Positions 49,153 through 61,598 of a stretch of 64,000 nucleotides of DNA are shown piece after piece. The stretch lies in assembly GCA_030674155.1 (NCBI GenBank), contig CM060335.1, positions 34,278,781-34,342,780 of the forward strand. The letters run 5' to 3'. A program made the translations under genes and the position numbers. This DNA is from Stramonita haemastoma (taxonomy: Eukaryota; Mollusca; Gastropoda; Neogastropoda; Muricidae). The notes beneath the pieces were generated by a model that searched no databases, had not been told where the DNA came from, and was given only the letters and a program-made list of their open reading frames with translations. The first letter of the stretch is position 1, and each line of letters opens with the position of its first letter.

Positions 49153-49189
<37 letters not shown>

Positions 49190-49211
49190 TGTGTGTGTGT
49201 GTGTGTGTGTT
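49153..49211 (+). repeat. (GA)n(GT)n microsatellite at LINE 5' end
   Basis: Begins where LINE sequence stops; probably grown from the GA-rich target. Confidence 0.93.
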
Positions 49212-49241
49212 TCCTTTGACCTAAATAGTCAACCAATATGT

Positions 49242-49845
49242 CAAAGGAGAAGGAAGGTGACAGGATGGTTAAGATATTCACTTGCCAATATATATAGACC
49301 GTGAGTTTCTGAGTTCGTACCCAGCCTTGCCCTTTCTTCCCAGTTTGAGGAAAAAATCGAAGTGAATGTCAAAGTCATTCGGACGACACTAGAAATCGAG
49401 GCCCCGTGTGCGACCGCACGCAGAACATCTTGCGCACACGTTAAAACTCTGTTCCACCTTTCGGAAGAGCAGGCCATCGTGTGCCGGTAGGAACGGATGA
49501 CAAAATTATGAATTAAACAAAAAACAAAAAAACATGCACACAGGTGTCGTGTTTAGACACCATCCCTGAGGAAAATCGGGGAGTTTGAGTCCCAGGGCGG
49601 TTCAGGGTTGTATATTAAATATGGCAACGTTGTGGTGGTTCCTGCGACGGTACTGGAACCATTCGTATCGGTCATTGCCTTTCATTCAATAGATCATTCC
49701 AGTGGCGTAGAGAGGAAGGGGTGGGGGGGTGGGGGGTGGGTCTGCTGCATGGGTAATAGCTTGCCCTCCATACTTACCCAGGCTTTGCGCTCTAAAGACT
49801 AGAGCGTAACTCCATAGTCTTCTGAGACTGATGGGTGCCTGCTAT
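49242..49845 (+). repeat. Long composite repeat, family F, about 600 bp
   Basis: SINE head AGGTGACAGGATGGTTAAGA and shared body to about 49500. A second unit follows: GTCGTGTTTAGACACCATCC, GGGAGTTTGAGTCCCAGG, CGGTACTGGAACCATTCGTA, GCGCTCTAAAGACTAGAGCG. A reverse copy with the same order lies at 31015-31562, so the two units moved together. Confidence 0.75.
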
Positions 49846-51099
49846 ATTAAAGGAATGGATACACGAATTAAAGGATTTTGTTTGTTTGATTAGTTCTTAT
49901 ACTGCCATAAATTGTAACCACCATTGTCAAAAGGATTTTGTTAGCAATGACCCACAGCAGTCATTTCCCCTATTTTCTCTGTATGTGGAGGCTGCCAGAA
50001 GTAGGGGTAAGGAGCTAATTACAGCTAATCTCTTGAGTTTTTTTGTTTGTTTTTGGTCCCTTGCATTGCAGGTTACATTCTTTCGTAAAGTATCTAGGCC
50101 CTACATCCCCATCCATACAAAATATTCAATTCCTATGTGATATGTTGTATGCTGACATTGTGATTTCAGTACACATATCAATTGTGTTGCAGGGATTTTT
50201 TAAGAGGAAGAAAAAGTTGTCAAAATACATTTTCTTTTAAGTATCTTCACTGATACAAGAACTCTAATCCCTTGAATTATCCAAATGCAATGGAATGGGG
50301 GGGAGGGGGGGGGGTGTTCACCCCTAGATGGTCAATGCCCACAAAAGAAAAAAAAGTTTTTTTTTTTATCATCTTGGAGACATTTTAGGTTTGAAAGATC
50401 TCTGTGTTGTATCCATGATTGGTAATCAGCAGAAGCATGCATTTAGGACAGCACTCATTATCCTCTGCACTTCAGGGGATGCCACCTGGAGTGGAGGAAC
50501 CTGCAATCTGTGTAGTCCTCACAGGTGGGAGAGAGGGCTTGCCTAGGTATAGTGTTTATATGGTAAGTGTTGCCCAAGCTAAAAGATTTGTCAGTTATGG
50601 ATGTAAGATAACCACCAAGGCCTACATTAAAGTATGTTGTTATGCTTTGAAATGTTATGATGAGATTCTTTTCAGCCATCATAATAGCATAACTTACAAG
50701 TCTCCTTTTAAGGGGAAAAATATTCTCAAGTCAGAGTATGGCCACCTATATGGTGAGGTACTTAAAAACAGCCACATATGCAAACTTCTTATCCAGTGTG
50801 TACTTAGTCTCACAGTGATTTTCAGGTATGATGAGTGAGACAGAGTGCATGTTCTGGGTGACCCCAGGGTGCTAATCTGGGGAATGAATGCCCAACAACC
50901 AATAACCACCACTTGCTATGCTTAAAGTTTGTCAATTAATTTACTGACATTAGTGACAAATGCTACAGCAGAGGGGTAAAGACTGACTTCAACACTGATG
51001 GTCAATGAACTTGTAGATTCCAATCTCAGGGTTGACATCTGGTGAATGTATGATGTTACTGCACTTTTGAGTGGTTCATGATACAAAGAATGATGGGTG

Positions 51100-51270
51100 G
51101 GGAGTTTTATGATCTCCCACGTCAACTTAAAAGTGCAGACCTGCCAGTGCTTTGATTCCTGATGTGTATATACACATGCAGAAGATTTGATATGCATGTT
51201 AAAAATTCTGTAATTCATGTCTGTGTTTGGTGGGTTACAAACACACAAACATACATCCTGTACGAAAAAA
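51100..51270 (+). repeat. Family E SINE body fragment
   Basis: AAAGTGCAGACCTGCCAGTG, TATACACATGCAGAAGATTT and GTTTGGTGGGTTACAAAC match the body of the 35.0-kb copy. Confidence 0.6.
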
Positions 51271-51869
51271 TGAGCTGTGTTGAAGTAAGAATGTGCAAGC
51301 TCAAGTAAGCAACCAGACCTCTTGGAGAATTATGAGCACAGAAAAGACTAAGCACTAAGCATCCCATCTAATAAAAAACACAGAGAAGAAAAGCAGGTTT
51401 TCTTGACAGTTTCTTCTTTTGCTAGAAACGTGGTTTTATGCAAACTGTAGTTGGTTCCTGAGAGTGTAAGCAAGTGTTCACATGTGCACCCATGCATGTG
51501 CAACGGTCACGTGTCTTGTAATGTTTCCCAAATATCTGTTCAAACCTAAATGAGTGGTTCCATGCACATGAGATCTTTTAAACACTTTTAATAAAGTACA
51601 AAACTGATTTTCAGTTTTGGTACTGATGTTATGTTTATTTTTTTGAAACCATACATAATCCACTGTCATGATATAGATTTGTACTTTTCATAGTCTGTGG
51701 TAAAATATTTATAAAAAAAACCCAAACAAACCCAACCCCCCACCAATACCCAAGTAGTTTTTGTAATGTTTTGGTTTTCAGTTATTGAATGGCAGTTGTA
51801 TACAATTGAAAACTGGGTAAAACAACAAACTTCTGAGTCTAATGCTGTAAAGGATTAACTTCCAACGTA

Positions 51870-51990
51870 AAGGTTGGAAATTTCGGAGCATCTTTTATGA
51901 TTGATTAAAAGTGAGAATATAAAGAAAAGGTTGGAAACTTTGGAGCATCTTTTATGATTGATTAAAAGTGAGAATATAAAGAAAATGCTA
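51870..51990 (+). repeat. 62-bp tandem duplication
   Basis: TTTTATGATTGATTAAAAGT with flanks GGTTGGAAA and GAGAATATAAAGAAAA occurs twice back to back. Confidence 0.88.
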
Positions 51991-52004
51991 CCATTTTCAT
52001 AGCT

Positions 52005-52155
52005 ACCTTCAGTGCAGACCTGCCAGTACTTTGCTTTTTTTTTAGTATGAATATAATTATATGCATGCAGAAAGCCAAGAATGCACTTTAAAATCATACA
52101 CATGCCTTCGGCAAGCTGCAGGAAACACTTCAATTCCCAGCATGCACAAGGTTTC
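52005..52155 (+). repeat. Family E SINE body fragment, diverged
   Basis: TTCAGTGCAGACCTGCCAGT and CAGCATGCACAAGG recall the 35.0-kb body; the middle is altered. Confidence 0.4.
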
Positions 52156-52734
52156 ATTAGTATGGGATTGTGCAGTGACATTATCCAAAAGGAATCCTAG
52201 AAAGACGTGAAGTTTTACAAACATGAAATGAAATATTTTTAACCCTTCCACACCTTGGAAAACAGAAAATTGAAACAACTATGACACTGATTTTCTCTTT
52301 GTCAGTTAATCTGGACATGCACAGAGCATTTAGGTGAATCACACCCATCAATAAAGCAATGTTCTGGCTTATTTCCGACCAGTTTGAGGAGAAACTTTCG
52401 CACCCATTCTCAGAGTCATGCAAATCACAAAATACACATTTTAACAATCTCTTCTCATTTATTGACTGTACAGTATTCATCAAATATTGCATCATCAGTG
52501 ACATCAGAAAAAGTTACAACAATCTATGCAAAGTCAAACTTATAAAAGCAAGCTTTAACAAAATAATCAGAACATACAATCAATCAATCACGATGCTTAT
52601 AGCCCAGCTGACCACTGAGGCCATATTGAGGCTGTCACCACAATGATTCATTAAGTTCAGATTCACAGTCAGTCAAACTCACAGTGTACCCAGTACATAT
52701 TAATGTTACAGCTGCAATTTGAATAGTAATCCCA

Positions 52735-53145
52735 GAAGGAAGGTGGCAGGATGGTTAAGACATTTACCTGCCTAACAAGTAAACCATCAGGTACTAGATT
52801 CAATTCCCGGCCTTGCCCTTTCTTTCTAGTTTGATGATAAAATTGAATTGAATGTCAAAGTCCTTCAAATGAGAGTATAAACTGAAGCCCCGAGTAGGAA
52901 TGCACGCAGAATATTTTGCATACACGTTAAAACCCTGTTCCACCTTTAAGAAGAGTAGACCATTTTGTGCCACTAGGAATGAAGGACAAAAAAACAAAAC
53001 AAGCAAACATGCACCAGGTTTTGTGTTATCATCCTTGAAATTGGAATGTGACTACCTAAATGGTTGGGGGGGGGGGGGGGGGAACAGTTGCATATGGATA
53101 AATCTCACCATTGGTAAACTTCAGAGCTCTAGCCCCGGAACAAAG
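52735..53145 (+). repeat. Hybrid SINE: family F head and shared body, family E tail
   Basis: The head AAGGTGGCAGGATGGTTAAG and body match the 49.2-kb copy, but the end (GGAATGTGACTACCTAAATGG read with overlap, then AACTTCAGAGCTCTAGCC) is the family E tail. A G-run at about 53064 interrupts the tail. Confidence 0.7.
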
Positions 53146-53939
53146 GCGGAAAAAAAAGAAGAAAAAAAAAGAAACGGAATCCACATATCATAGCTATTCC
53201 AAAGCTGAAAGCAGGAAAAAAAGCTGGAAAAGAAAATCTTGAACAGTAACATGTATTATACAGAAAATAAACTGCATTTAAGCCTTCGAGTACTCCATTT
53301 CTTGCAGAGAGATTCATTCATTCGCATTCTGTATACTCTCACTCAAGCACACCACAAGAATCACAGAATAAAAAATATCCATGACAAATCCAAAAGCCAA
53401 CAACTTTGAACCCAAATATTAGCCATCCAAATAAAAATCAATCGACCATTAAGAAAGTAAGTACAATCACAATAATTCTTTGAAACAGACATTTAAACAA
53501 GACAGCAGTGACAAGAAAATTAATCGAATGAGTTCTACGTTCTTCTTCGAATAAGTTCTTCTTCTAAGTTTTGAGGTCTATCAACTACCCCCCCCCCCCC
53601 TAAAAAAAAAAAAAAAAAAAAAAAAGAGACCAAAACAACAAACTAACCAAAACAACGACAACAAATGTACACATGTATACACTCTCTGAAAATGTTAACA
53701 GTGAAAGCATCCCATAATCAGTTCAGTTAAGTCCCAGCTGTTGGCATCACCAAGTTCAGTGTTAGCCACAACACCCAATGATAATGACATGATCCTCCTT
53801 CTCCATTTGTTCTGGTCTTCGCAGGTCCTGCTGACTTCATGGATTCTCATGCCACAGGATTCAGTGATGCTGCCAATGAGAGAAGCTGGTAGTCTGCCTT
53901 TTTTCTTTTTTCCTTGGTCTTGCCTTGAAAGACAAGTGT

Positions 53940-54055
53940 GGGAGACAGGGAAGCCTAGTGGTTAGAGTGATGAGCTTGCAATCTGACAGGGTGAGTTTGA
54001 GCTACCATCAAGATGCTTGTTCAAGGGGATTTTTCCCCTGGAGTCAACACACACA
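53940..54055 (+). repeat. SINE head fragment before a (GA)n/(GT)n run
   Basis: GAAGCCTAGTGGTTAGAGTG is an A-box-like head; the body was replaced by a microsatellite beginning at 54062. Confidence 0.55.
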
Positions 54056-54061
54056 CATACA

Positions 54062-54280
<219 letters not shown>

Positions 54281-54597
54281 TGTGTGTGCGCACACAAGAC
54301 TGTACATTATGAAAAGTAATATGGAAAATATTCCGATTTCACTGATCATACAATATCACAACCAAACATAAATAAACAAAATAAGTACAAAAATGTGATA
54401 AATATGTAAATGAACACACAAAAAAATATGAAACACACTTGGTCAGTCTTTTTAACAAAAAGTTGAAGAGCAAATACATTTACATATATACAACAGTTCC
54501 TATGTCCATTTCTACTGAAGATAAAGTACCCTCAGAAGAAGACCCCCCTCCCCTCAAAAATGCAGCCAATACCCACACAGCCACTACAACTCACATC

Positions 54598-57500
54598 CTA
54601 GAAAAGACTGGGGGCTGGAGTGAAGCCATAGCCTGGGAATCCTTGCTGGGCAGACCCCTGAGGTGTGTAGACTCCCTGAGTGCTCTGCACCATCATGTCT
54701 GAGGATGTGCCCCACTGGTGCTGCTGTTGTTCCCCGCTAGGATAGTGGTCCCGGTTCTGGGAAAAGGTTCTGCGTTTGCTGCCGCTCTTGTGCCTCTGCT
54801 TTTCTGCTATTTTCTGCTCGTACACTGGTAGCTGGCGACTCGTGACCAATGATAAAAGGGCAGAATAGTGAATCCGTGACACTTGCAGTAGGTCTTCCAG
54901 AACTGAAAACAAACCCAAAATGGCTGACATACCTACACACCATGCAGCAAGTTTTAACAAAATGAAAGTAGAAGCCAGGCTAACACTGTGTGTAAATGCA
55001 ACTGCTGGGGAGTGAATAAAAACACTGAATCAGGAGTGGCCTCTAGCAGGACACTGACACAGGCACCTCTGCCCTGTGTCAGGAGGAGAGCTTTGGGGAA
55101 GAAACAGAGGCTGCATTCTGACTGAACAGATCATCTCTAAACACACCACCACAGCATGCATGTGCTTTCTTTCAATTTTGTCACCTGTTACTACCAGCAC
55201 ACAATGGCCTTTTCTTCCAAAAGCCAGAATGGGTTTTAACATGTGCACAAGACGTTCTACGTGTGTTTGCACATGGGACCCTCAATTTATAGCCTCATCA
55301 GAAGGACTTTCAAGGGAAGAGGAGTTGGTACTGAAGTCAACTTCAGCAGAAAATTTCACTCGAATAAATGGCTTGGTCATGGTTTGAGCCCAGCCTGTCA
55401 GATAATGAGCACATTCTGTAAACACTGGGCTTCCTTCACAGCTCCTCATTCTATTGTCAGTTTTCAAGCTGTCTTTATCTGTTTATTACTACTACTTTTT
55501 CACTCAGGAATAGATGGTTTCCTCCATCTCTGCTGCTCTTATTGAGGCATTTTTAACCTATTGATGGAATGATGAATTAAGTGTAAAATTTTTTAACCCC
55601 CCCCCCCCCCCCCCCAAAACTGTAACACATTTCTTCAACCAAAACTATGAATATACTACTCCAAACACACTTGCACCCAATAATTCAAGTACCGAGATTC
55701 CTTTACATAGCCTTAAAATTCCTTCCTTAAAAAAGAAATCTGGTATGGAAGACTTACTCTTTTCAAGGTAGGGTTTGTCATCCGAGGCGGTCATGGCGAC
55801 TTTCTGCAGGCAAGAGATCATGGCTGCTGAGGTCAAAGCCTGCTGCTGGGTGGACAGTGAGAGGAAGTACTTCATGTCCAAAGCAAAGGGATTTCTCGGG
55901 GCTGGGTACATGCACAGCTTGACCAGCTCCGCTATTATCTCCCAGATGTGCACCTCTGTTTTTAACAAACATGAACAGGCATACCAAGCATGCATGCACG
56001 CACACACACGCATGCATGTGCGCGCACACACACAGGAACGCACGCAGGCACGCAGACATGCATGCACACAGACACACACATGCACACGCGCGTGCGCAGA
56101 CAACACACAATACACGCACACATACACACACACACGCACCAAATTATAATTGTTCATAACCCAGCTGAGTGTGACGATCATAGTAGGGCTGTCACTATGT
56201 CAGACATCATAGGCTGTTTCAAAATCAAGAACTGATATTTTACACCATTTACGTGCCCATGTGAGGAAAAAATGTGTGCACAAGTGGAGAATACCTGGTC
56301 AATAGTGTGTGAGTGGTCAGTGAGGCCCAACTATGATACCCTTCTATGTCTGTGATATGTCCATCAAACAATATGCAAAATATTAAAAAACCCAAAAAAC
56401 AATCAAAGGCTAAAATCAATTTACTCATAAATAAAACTGCACCTTTTAAATGCAGGCACATAAAAGAGTCTGTCAAAGTTTTACATCAATTTCAAATGGA
56501 TGACAAAGTTACAAAACTGCATGCACATGGGAACTGGATGTAAAAAAACCATAGAAATGCTTACTCCATTATCCTCGGAATCAAATAACAAATAAATAAA
56601 TAATTTCAGAGTGTAAGATAAAAACTAATGCAGGCGCAACCACTACATTCTGCATACAGTTGTAATATAACTGTTCAGTTGTTGTTGTGCATTCCCCAGC
56701 TTAACACTCTGGGGGTCTGTCACCCAGAATGTGCTCTCTCACTCACTCATCCCATCTGGGAATCACTGAGAGATTGAAATTGCAAAACTGAAATGAGAAG
56801 TTTTGCATGCATGACTGTTTTCAAGTACCTCGCCATATAGGCAGACTTCAGAGGAACTGTTCAGTGATCAAAGTTAGAACAAAATCAATAACTTTTTTTT
56901 TTTTTTTTTTTCAAAATCCATACCAACAAACTAGATATTGCTAAACTACAGAGCTCCCCTTTACCTTCGTCTTTCCACCTGTTGGTTGATTTCAGCCGCA
57001 AAGGGTGATCCTTCTCGCCATCCCCAGCTCCCGACATTTTCATCAGACGCTGATGGTTGGACCGCACCCACACGTAAGGGCACGAGTAACGAGAGTACCC
57101 TGCTATCAGGAACACTGTTGTATTGGAGGCCTGGACAGATAAAAAAAACAATGCCAATCACACAATCTGTGTATTAACATGAACAATGGAAGCTATCACA
57201 CACAAGTGTATATCTCACACACAAATATCATCAGGAACACTGTTGTATTTGAGGCCTGGACAGATTAAAAAACAATGCCAATCAAACAATCTGTTTATCA
57301 ACATGAACTATGGAAGTTATTTGAGGCCTGGAAAGATTAAAAACAAAGCCAATCAAACAATCTGTGTATCAACATGAACCATGGCAGTTATCACACACAA
57401 GTGTGTATCTCATACACAAATATCAACTAATGCGCTTACGTTTGGGCCAGGTGTCACCTAGATGACAAGAATTTCCTTCAGGTGTGTAGACATTAGGCAA

Positions 57501-57694
57501 TAGCCACTAAAACTTCCAAGAGCACATCTTGCAAAAGCTCTTTTGTCTGTACCTCTACTACCTCAGTCAATGAAGGCAGTCTGTACTGAATACAGACATG
57601 GAAGTGTTCACATCTAAAAGTTCTTGTATTTGAGGAGTCTTCCTGACACTATACCATCCAGAGCCTTCAAAATAACATTCCTGCAAAACACACA

Positions 57695-57786
<92 letters not shown>

Positions 57787-60700
57787 CCTTAACCAGACAG
57801 CTCAGCCATATGCCACTAAGCTTTGAACCGGCATCCTTTAGAACACAGGTCTGATCCCCTAGCCACTGTTCTATTCCAGCCCCTTAAACCTACTGAGTTA
57901 GTCTACTACTCACATTGTCTACTTGCTGCTCATTGTCACTGGGGGAAGCTGGTGGCAAACCCACACCCTTCTCTCTCATACCACTCAGCTGCATCTGTGT
58001 TCCCTGGAGAGCACCAAGGACTTTCTGCAGCAGAGACAAAACACAATATGATAAACGACTGTTCCAGTTTTGAAATATATACAACCAGTGCTTCATTTGT
58101 GTTGGGACTAACAAACCATCAATAACATCAGTCAATGGACGAGTCATTTTGCAACAAAGCTATGAAACTTTCTTACTTGTTTTCAATATCGATGATAGTC
58201 AGAAGGTTAAGATTTTCTGCAAAAAAAAACACAAAAAACAAATAGATGCTTTTGTTGTTTTCATTTCACTTTACTGATAATCCAAGGGGATAAATTTTTA
58301 CTAAAAACCAAGAAAGTATCCCTTTTTTTTTCTTCACAAATGGTATTTGTGTGAATAAGACTTTTTTTCTCTTGAAAACCTAGATCTCTTTTTAAAAATA
58401 TTTCTTTTTTAACAGTAAGTCTAAATTATTCCTTTTTCTGTATCAAACCATGACTGAAACTGTTCTATTTTCTAACTAAATTATAGAGTTTAAGATCCTT
58501 TGCAGCTAAAACAAGAAAGAAAAACTTAGAAAAAAAGAAGATACCCAATAAAAACATAATAAATGATGACTTTGCCTAAAATCCCAGCCTGGTATCCTAA
58601 ACCATATTCTGTCATACTGCTGCAAGTTATAAATCATTGCACTTGCTCTCTTACAGTATAAGATAATAATAATAATAATAATACCATAGAATTTGTATAG
58701 CGCTAATATCTTGTAAAAACAAATCAAGCGCTGCATTCGACAACACAAACACAATTAACAACAATTTTACAGTTTTAAAAAATTCGAATGTACACACCCC
58801 GCACGCATGCAAGCACGCAACACGCGCGCGGGCACACACACCTACAAACCCTGATTGCAGTCTCTCCCCCCCCACCCCCCCCTTTTTTTTTTTTTCTATT
58901 TGTTTGTTTTGCCCCCCTCTTTAATATTCTAAAAACTGCACAACTATTTCTCTAACACTAATGTATATTGTACACAGACACTGAGCTGTTGACTCAAAGC
59001 ATGTGTGATTAATGCACATATATAATACATATTCTAAAAATTCAAGTATTTCAAATAAAACTTTACTTGTCATAAGGCAACTGAGATGAGGTCAGACTTT
59101 CTCCAGCAGAAAATTCTGTTCCTGGATGATGAAGAATGCTGCAACGCCGGGAGGATATCTGGAACACAGTTTGAAAAGTAGCTGGTCAATCAAATAACTC
59201 TTTTTATGGCGTATGTGTGTGTGTGCGCGCACACACACACACACATGCAACATACACACACAACACACCTGCACGTACCCCCCCCACAACACACACACGA
59301 GTACCACCCACCACACACCACACACAGAGCTATTGATTGATACTAAGCGTAGTGATGATTACTAGCTTGATTTTGCTATGCCCACCTGTGGCTCATGATA
59401 GACGGTGAGAGTCATCTCTTCCTTGCCTCTCAGATACATGTAAAAATGCCGGAAGCCCCGTAATGTGCCCATCTTGAAGGCTTCAATGAGATAGCGGTCC
59501 AGCTTCTCCTTCATGGCCGCTTCTTTTGCCTGGAAAACAGAACGGAACAGCAATTCTGAATGAGGGATCAATGAAGCATGGACACAAACTGATAAGTAAA
59601 ATAGATTCTTTCCATTCACTTACTATGTTTGAATGATCAGTTCACATATGTAGGCGTCAACTTTTTATTTTTTATTTTTTACTTGATTATGCACCAGTTC
59701 GGCAAATGATTGGGTTTTATTCCATGACATTCTCAATGATGTGGAAGGACTTGCTTGGGACATTTCCATTGACTCTTGGTTTACAGCTCATATCCTGCAT
59801 CTATATTCAGAGAAATATTTCAATCCATGATCTATGTGCCTCAGTCATTAAGATTTTTGCTTTTTCCTGGAGGTTGTTTTTTTTTCTTTCAGTTTATCTA
59901 TGTTGAACCAAAGTTTTAAAGGAGAGATTTAAGTTAAATGCTGACATGTCTATTCATCTTGATACTTACTTGGTCTCCTTTTTCAACAGTGTCATATTCA
60001 TCACACTTACTTAGTCCAATTTATGTTACACAAGAGACAACAAGTTCATAATCCAAAACAAAGTTGAGAAAAATGAATTAATTTTCTTTTTTTATAGTTA
60101 GAAAAAGGCAAAAAAAAACACCAGCCAAACCCCACACTACAAAATTCTATCCTCTATCATGTCTACCCCTACCCCCTCCGAACAATCCCAACAAACAACA
60201 CACACACACTCCTTACAAAATGCTTCAATATTACTGCAATACACTACAGTTTGCCGAGGCAACTTTATGTATTTTTCGTTTGAACAAACTGGGGTTCTTA
60301 AAAAGTACTAAAGTTTTGCAAGCAACTATCTTCACAAAGGTAATGGCTGCCTTGTGATTGTAAGATTGTAAACACACACATACAACCCACATCCATTCTT
60401 AAATCTGGCAAAAACCACTGAGATTAGATTATAAATCTTGACTTTATTGTAAGTAACACAAAGTGTTATGATTGTATCTGAAAGACTTTGTGCAACATCA
60501 ATGGAGTCAAAACAAAGTGTGCCTCAAGACACATGATTTTTACTGTCATATCTTACCTTAAAACATTTATTCTCTTTTTTGCAACAGGAATGGCATAATG
60601 CCCACAAACTGACCCTGACAGATCCATGCAATCAAGCATGTTGGCATCTAGGAAGCCAAAATGTGGCTACCTTAATGCTCGGTAAAACACTTACACAAAG

Positions 60701-61566
60701 TCTCACCATTTGTGGACCTTGGAGCTCTAGCCCCTAGCAAGGAACAAACCACCCAAAAACAAAAAAACACACACACAAAAAAACAAACTATGCTAGCCCA
60801 AGCCAAAAGCTTTGCTGAGTTTTATTTTTAGACCTAGGTCAGTAAATACAAAAGCCACTTTAGAATGCTATTTTCACCCATGCTCTTAGCATTTATAACA
60901 ATCTGCAGCTCCTTTACATTATACTCTGGGTGGGGGAAAAAACCCCTCTAAAGTACTAAAGTATTTGGCTGTCTCTACCATTATATGGGGGCAAGGGGAA
61001 TTTGTAAAGTCATAGACGTAAACTTCTCAGTCAAAGTGTACATTATATCTCATACTCGATAGAGACACCCTGGTGTGATAAGTCAGTACAAGCTCATTTT
61101 ACTGGGTAACCCCCGAGATGACAAGCTGGGAAGCATGCAAAAAAACAAAACAAAAACAAACTCCAAACATGGGCTACCAAAAGTTGGAAACGCTAGCCCG
61201 AGTTACAAAACAGTCATGCTTCCTAACTTTTCCGTAAATAACCAAATGTTGATTGCTTCAACGGAAAACCTTAATTAAGCAGACAATGTGATAGGCCTAC
61301 ACAAATAATTTTTGGGACTAACTGACCAGAGAAGTGAAGGGCCATGCTTTGTTCAGTTATTTATTTGTATAATCATGCTTTGCTTTCCCGCTTTTTTAAC
61401 ACAAGGGACTGACATATCCTTGCTAGGACAATTTCACACTGGTGCACACCTGTACAACAGCTACCTATCATTTACTTGGATTATAAACAACTAGGCGTAC
61501 CTCTGGATCCATTTTTGTCTCAGCTTCTGTGGCCGCACTCCACCGATAGCCTATATTCTGGGTCAT
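54598..61566 (-). CDS. Unrecognised protein of about 350 residues, seven exons
   Basis: I do not recognise the family. Exons: 61566-61501, 59529-59386, 59158-59098 (uncertain end), 58024-57914, 57130-56965, 55955-55758, 54902-54598 (TAG). Two in-frame ATGs lie in exon 1; the second (MDPE) has the better context, AAAATGG. Exon 2 is charged and probably helical (KEKLDRYLIEAFKMGTLRGF). Exon 3 reads as GVAAFFIIQEQNFLLEK only if one base of the CCC near its start is extra; otherwise no path joins exons 2 and 4 without a stop. Exon 5 holds FLIAGYSRYSCPYVWVRSNH and exon 6 EVHIWEIIAELVKLCMYPAP, then likely helices. Exon 7 ends in a Gln/Gly/Ser/Tyr-rich disordered tail (residues about 270-349). No signal peptide or clear transmembrane segment was seen. 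Consistent splice phases and coding-like composition support a real gene; the function is unknown. Confidence 0.8.
55085..55310 (-). repeat. SINE, reverse, E-type tail and shared body
   Basis: CATTCTGACTGAACAGATCA, then CAGCACACAATGGCC and TTTATAGCCTCATCAGAAGG, in the last intron of the unrecognised gene. Confidence 0.55.
56505..56602 (+). repeat. Family A SINE tail fragment
   Basis: ACAAAACTGCATGCACATGG, then TTACTCCATTATCCTCGGAA and (AAAT)n, in an intron of the unrecognised gene. Confidence 0.6.
57100..57400 (-). repeat. Duplications across the exon 5 acceptor of the unrecognised gene
   Basis: The acceptor CTGTCCAG and the first 30 or so exon bases (TACAACAGTGTTCCTGAT) recur at 57255, 125 bp upstream. 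A third partial copy at 57327 still has an AG acceptor (CTTTCCAGGCC). Flanking intron sequence is copied too. Confidence 0.88.
57688..57784 (+). repeat. (CA)n microsatellite
   Basis: About 45 CA units, intron 4 of the unrecognised gene. Confidence 0.97.
58660..58745 (-). repeat. (AAT)n-tailed dispersed repeat fragment
   Basis: (AAT)n next to ATTTGTATAGCGCTAATATC and TCAAGCGCT, a form I associate with short repeats common in marine invertebrates. Identity not established. Confidence 0.35.
60600..60740 (+). repeat. Family E SINE tail
   Basis: AAAATGTGGCTACCTTAATG, TCTCACCATTTGTGGACC and TTGGAGCTCTAGCCCC, in intron 1 of the unrecognised gene. Confidence 0.55.
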
Positions 61567-61588
61567 TTGGCCGAGAGATCTTTAAATC

Positions 61589-61598
61589 GGAAATCCCC
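61589..61598 (-). promoter_or_regulatory. NF-kappaB-like decamer upstream of the unrecognised gene
   Basis: The minus strand reads GGGGATTTCC, a perfect fit to the kappaB consensus GGGRNNYYCC, 23-32 bp upstream of the first ATG at 61566. It may lie in the 5' UTR. A single decamer can arise by chance. Confidence 0.25.

Larger units (their letters stand above)
43601..49155 (-). mobile_element. Near full-length APE-type non-LTR retrotransposon (LINE, Jockey/CR1-like group) with a 2A motif
   Basis: About 5.5 kb on the minus strand: short 5' UTR, ORF1 (49024-48032), a gap of about 96 bp, ORF2 (47935-43762, one frameshift), short 3' UTR with a hairpin, AATAAA and a hexamer tail. ORF1 has a 2A sequence, coiled coil and RRM-like region; ORF2 has an apurinic endonuclease, a reverse transcriptase with FADD and a C-terminal Cys/His knuckle. 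The only visible ORF lesion is one extra A in a run of six, so the copy looks young. The left end stops inside a SINE at GGGGAGAG, and a similar GGGGAGAGAG flanks the right end, where it runs into (GA)n(GT)n. The clade is judged from overall organisation, not from a tree. Confidence 0.93.
49846..52734. other. Spacer between the LINE/SINE cluster and the unrecognised gene
   Basis: Contains family E fragments (51100, 52005), a 62-bp duplication (51870) and a 139-codon open frame at 50419-50838 with no recognisable motif. No supported gene. Confidence 0.5.

Noticed and set aside
50419..50838. 139-codon open frame on the plus strand
   Set aside because: No recognisable motif, no splice partners and no codon pattern like the neighbouring genes.
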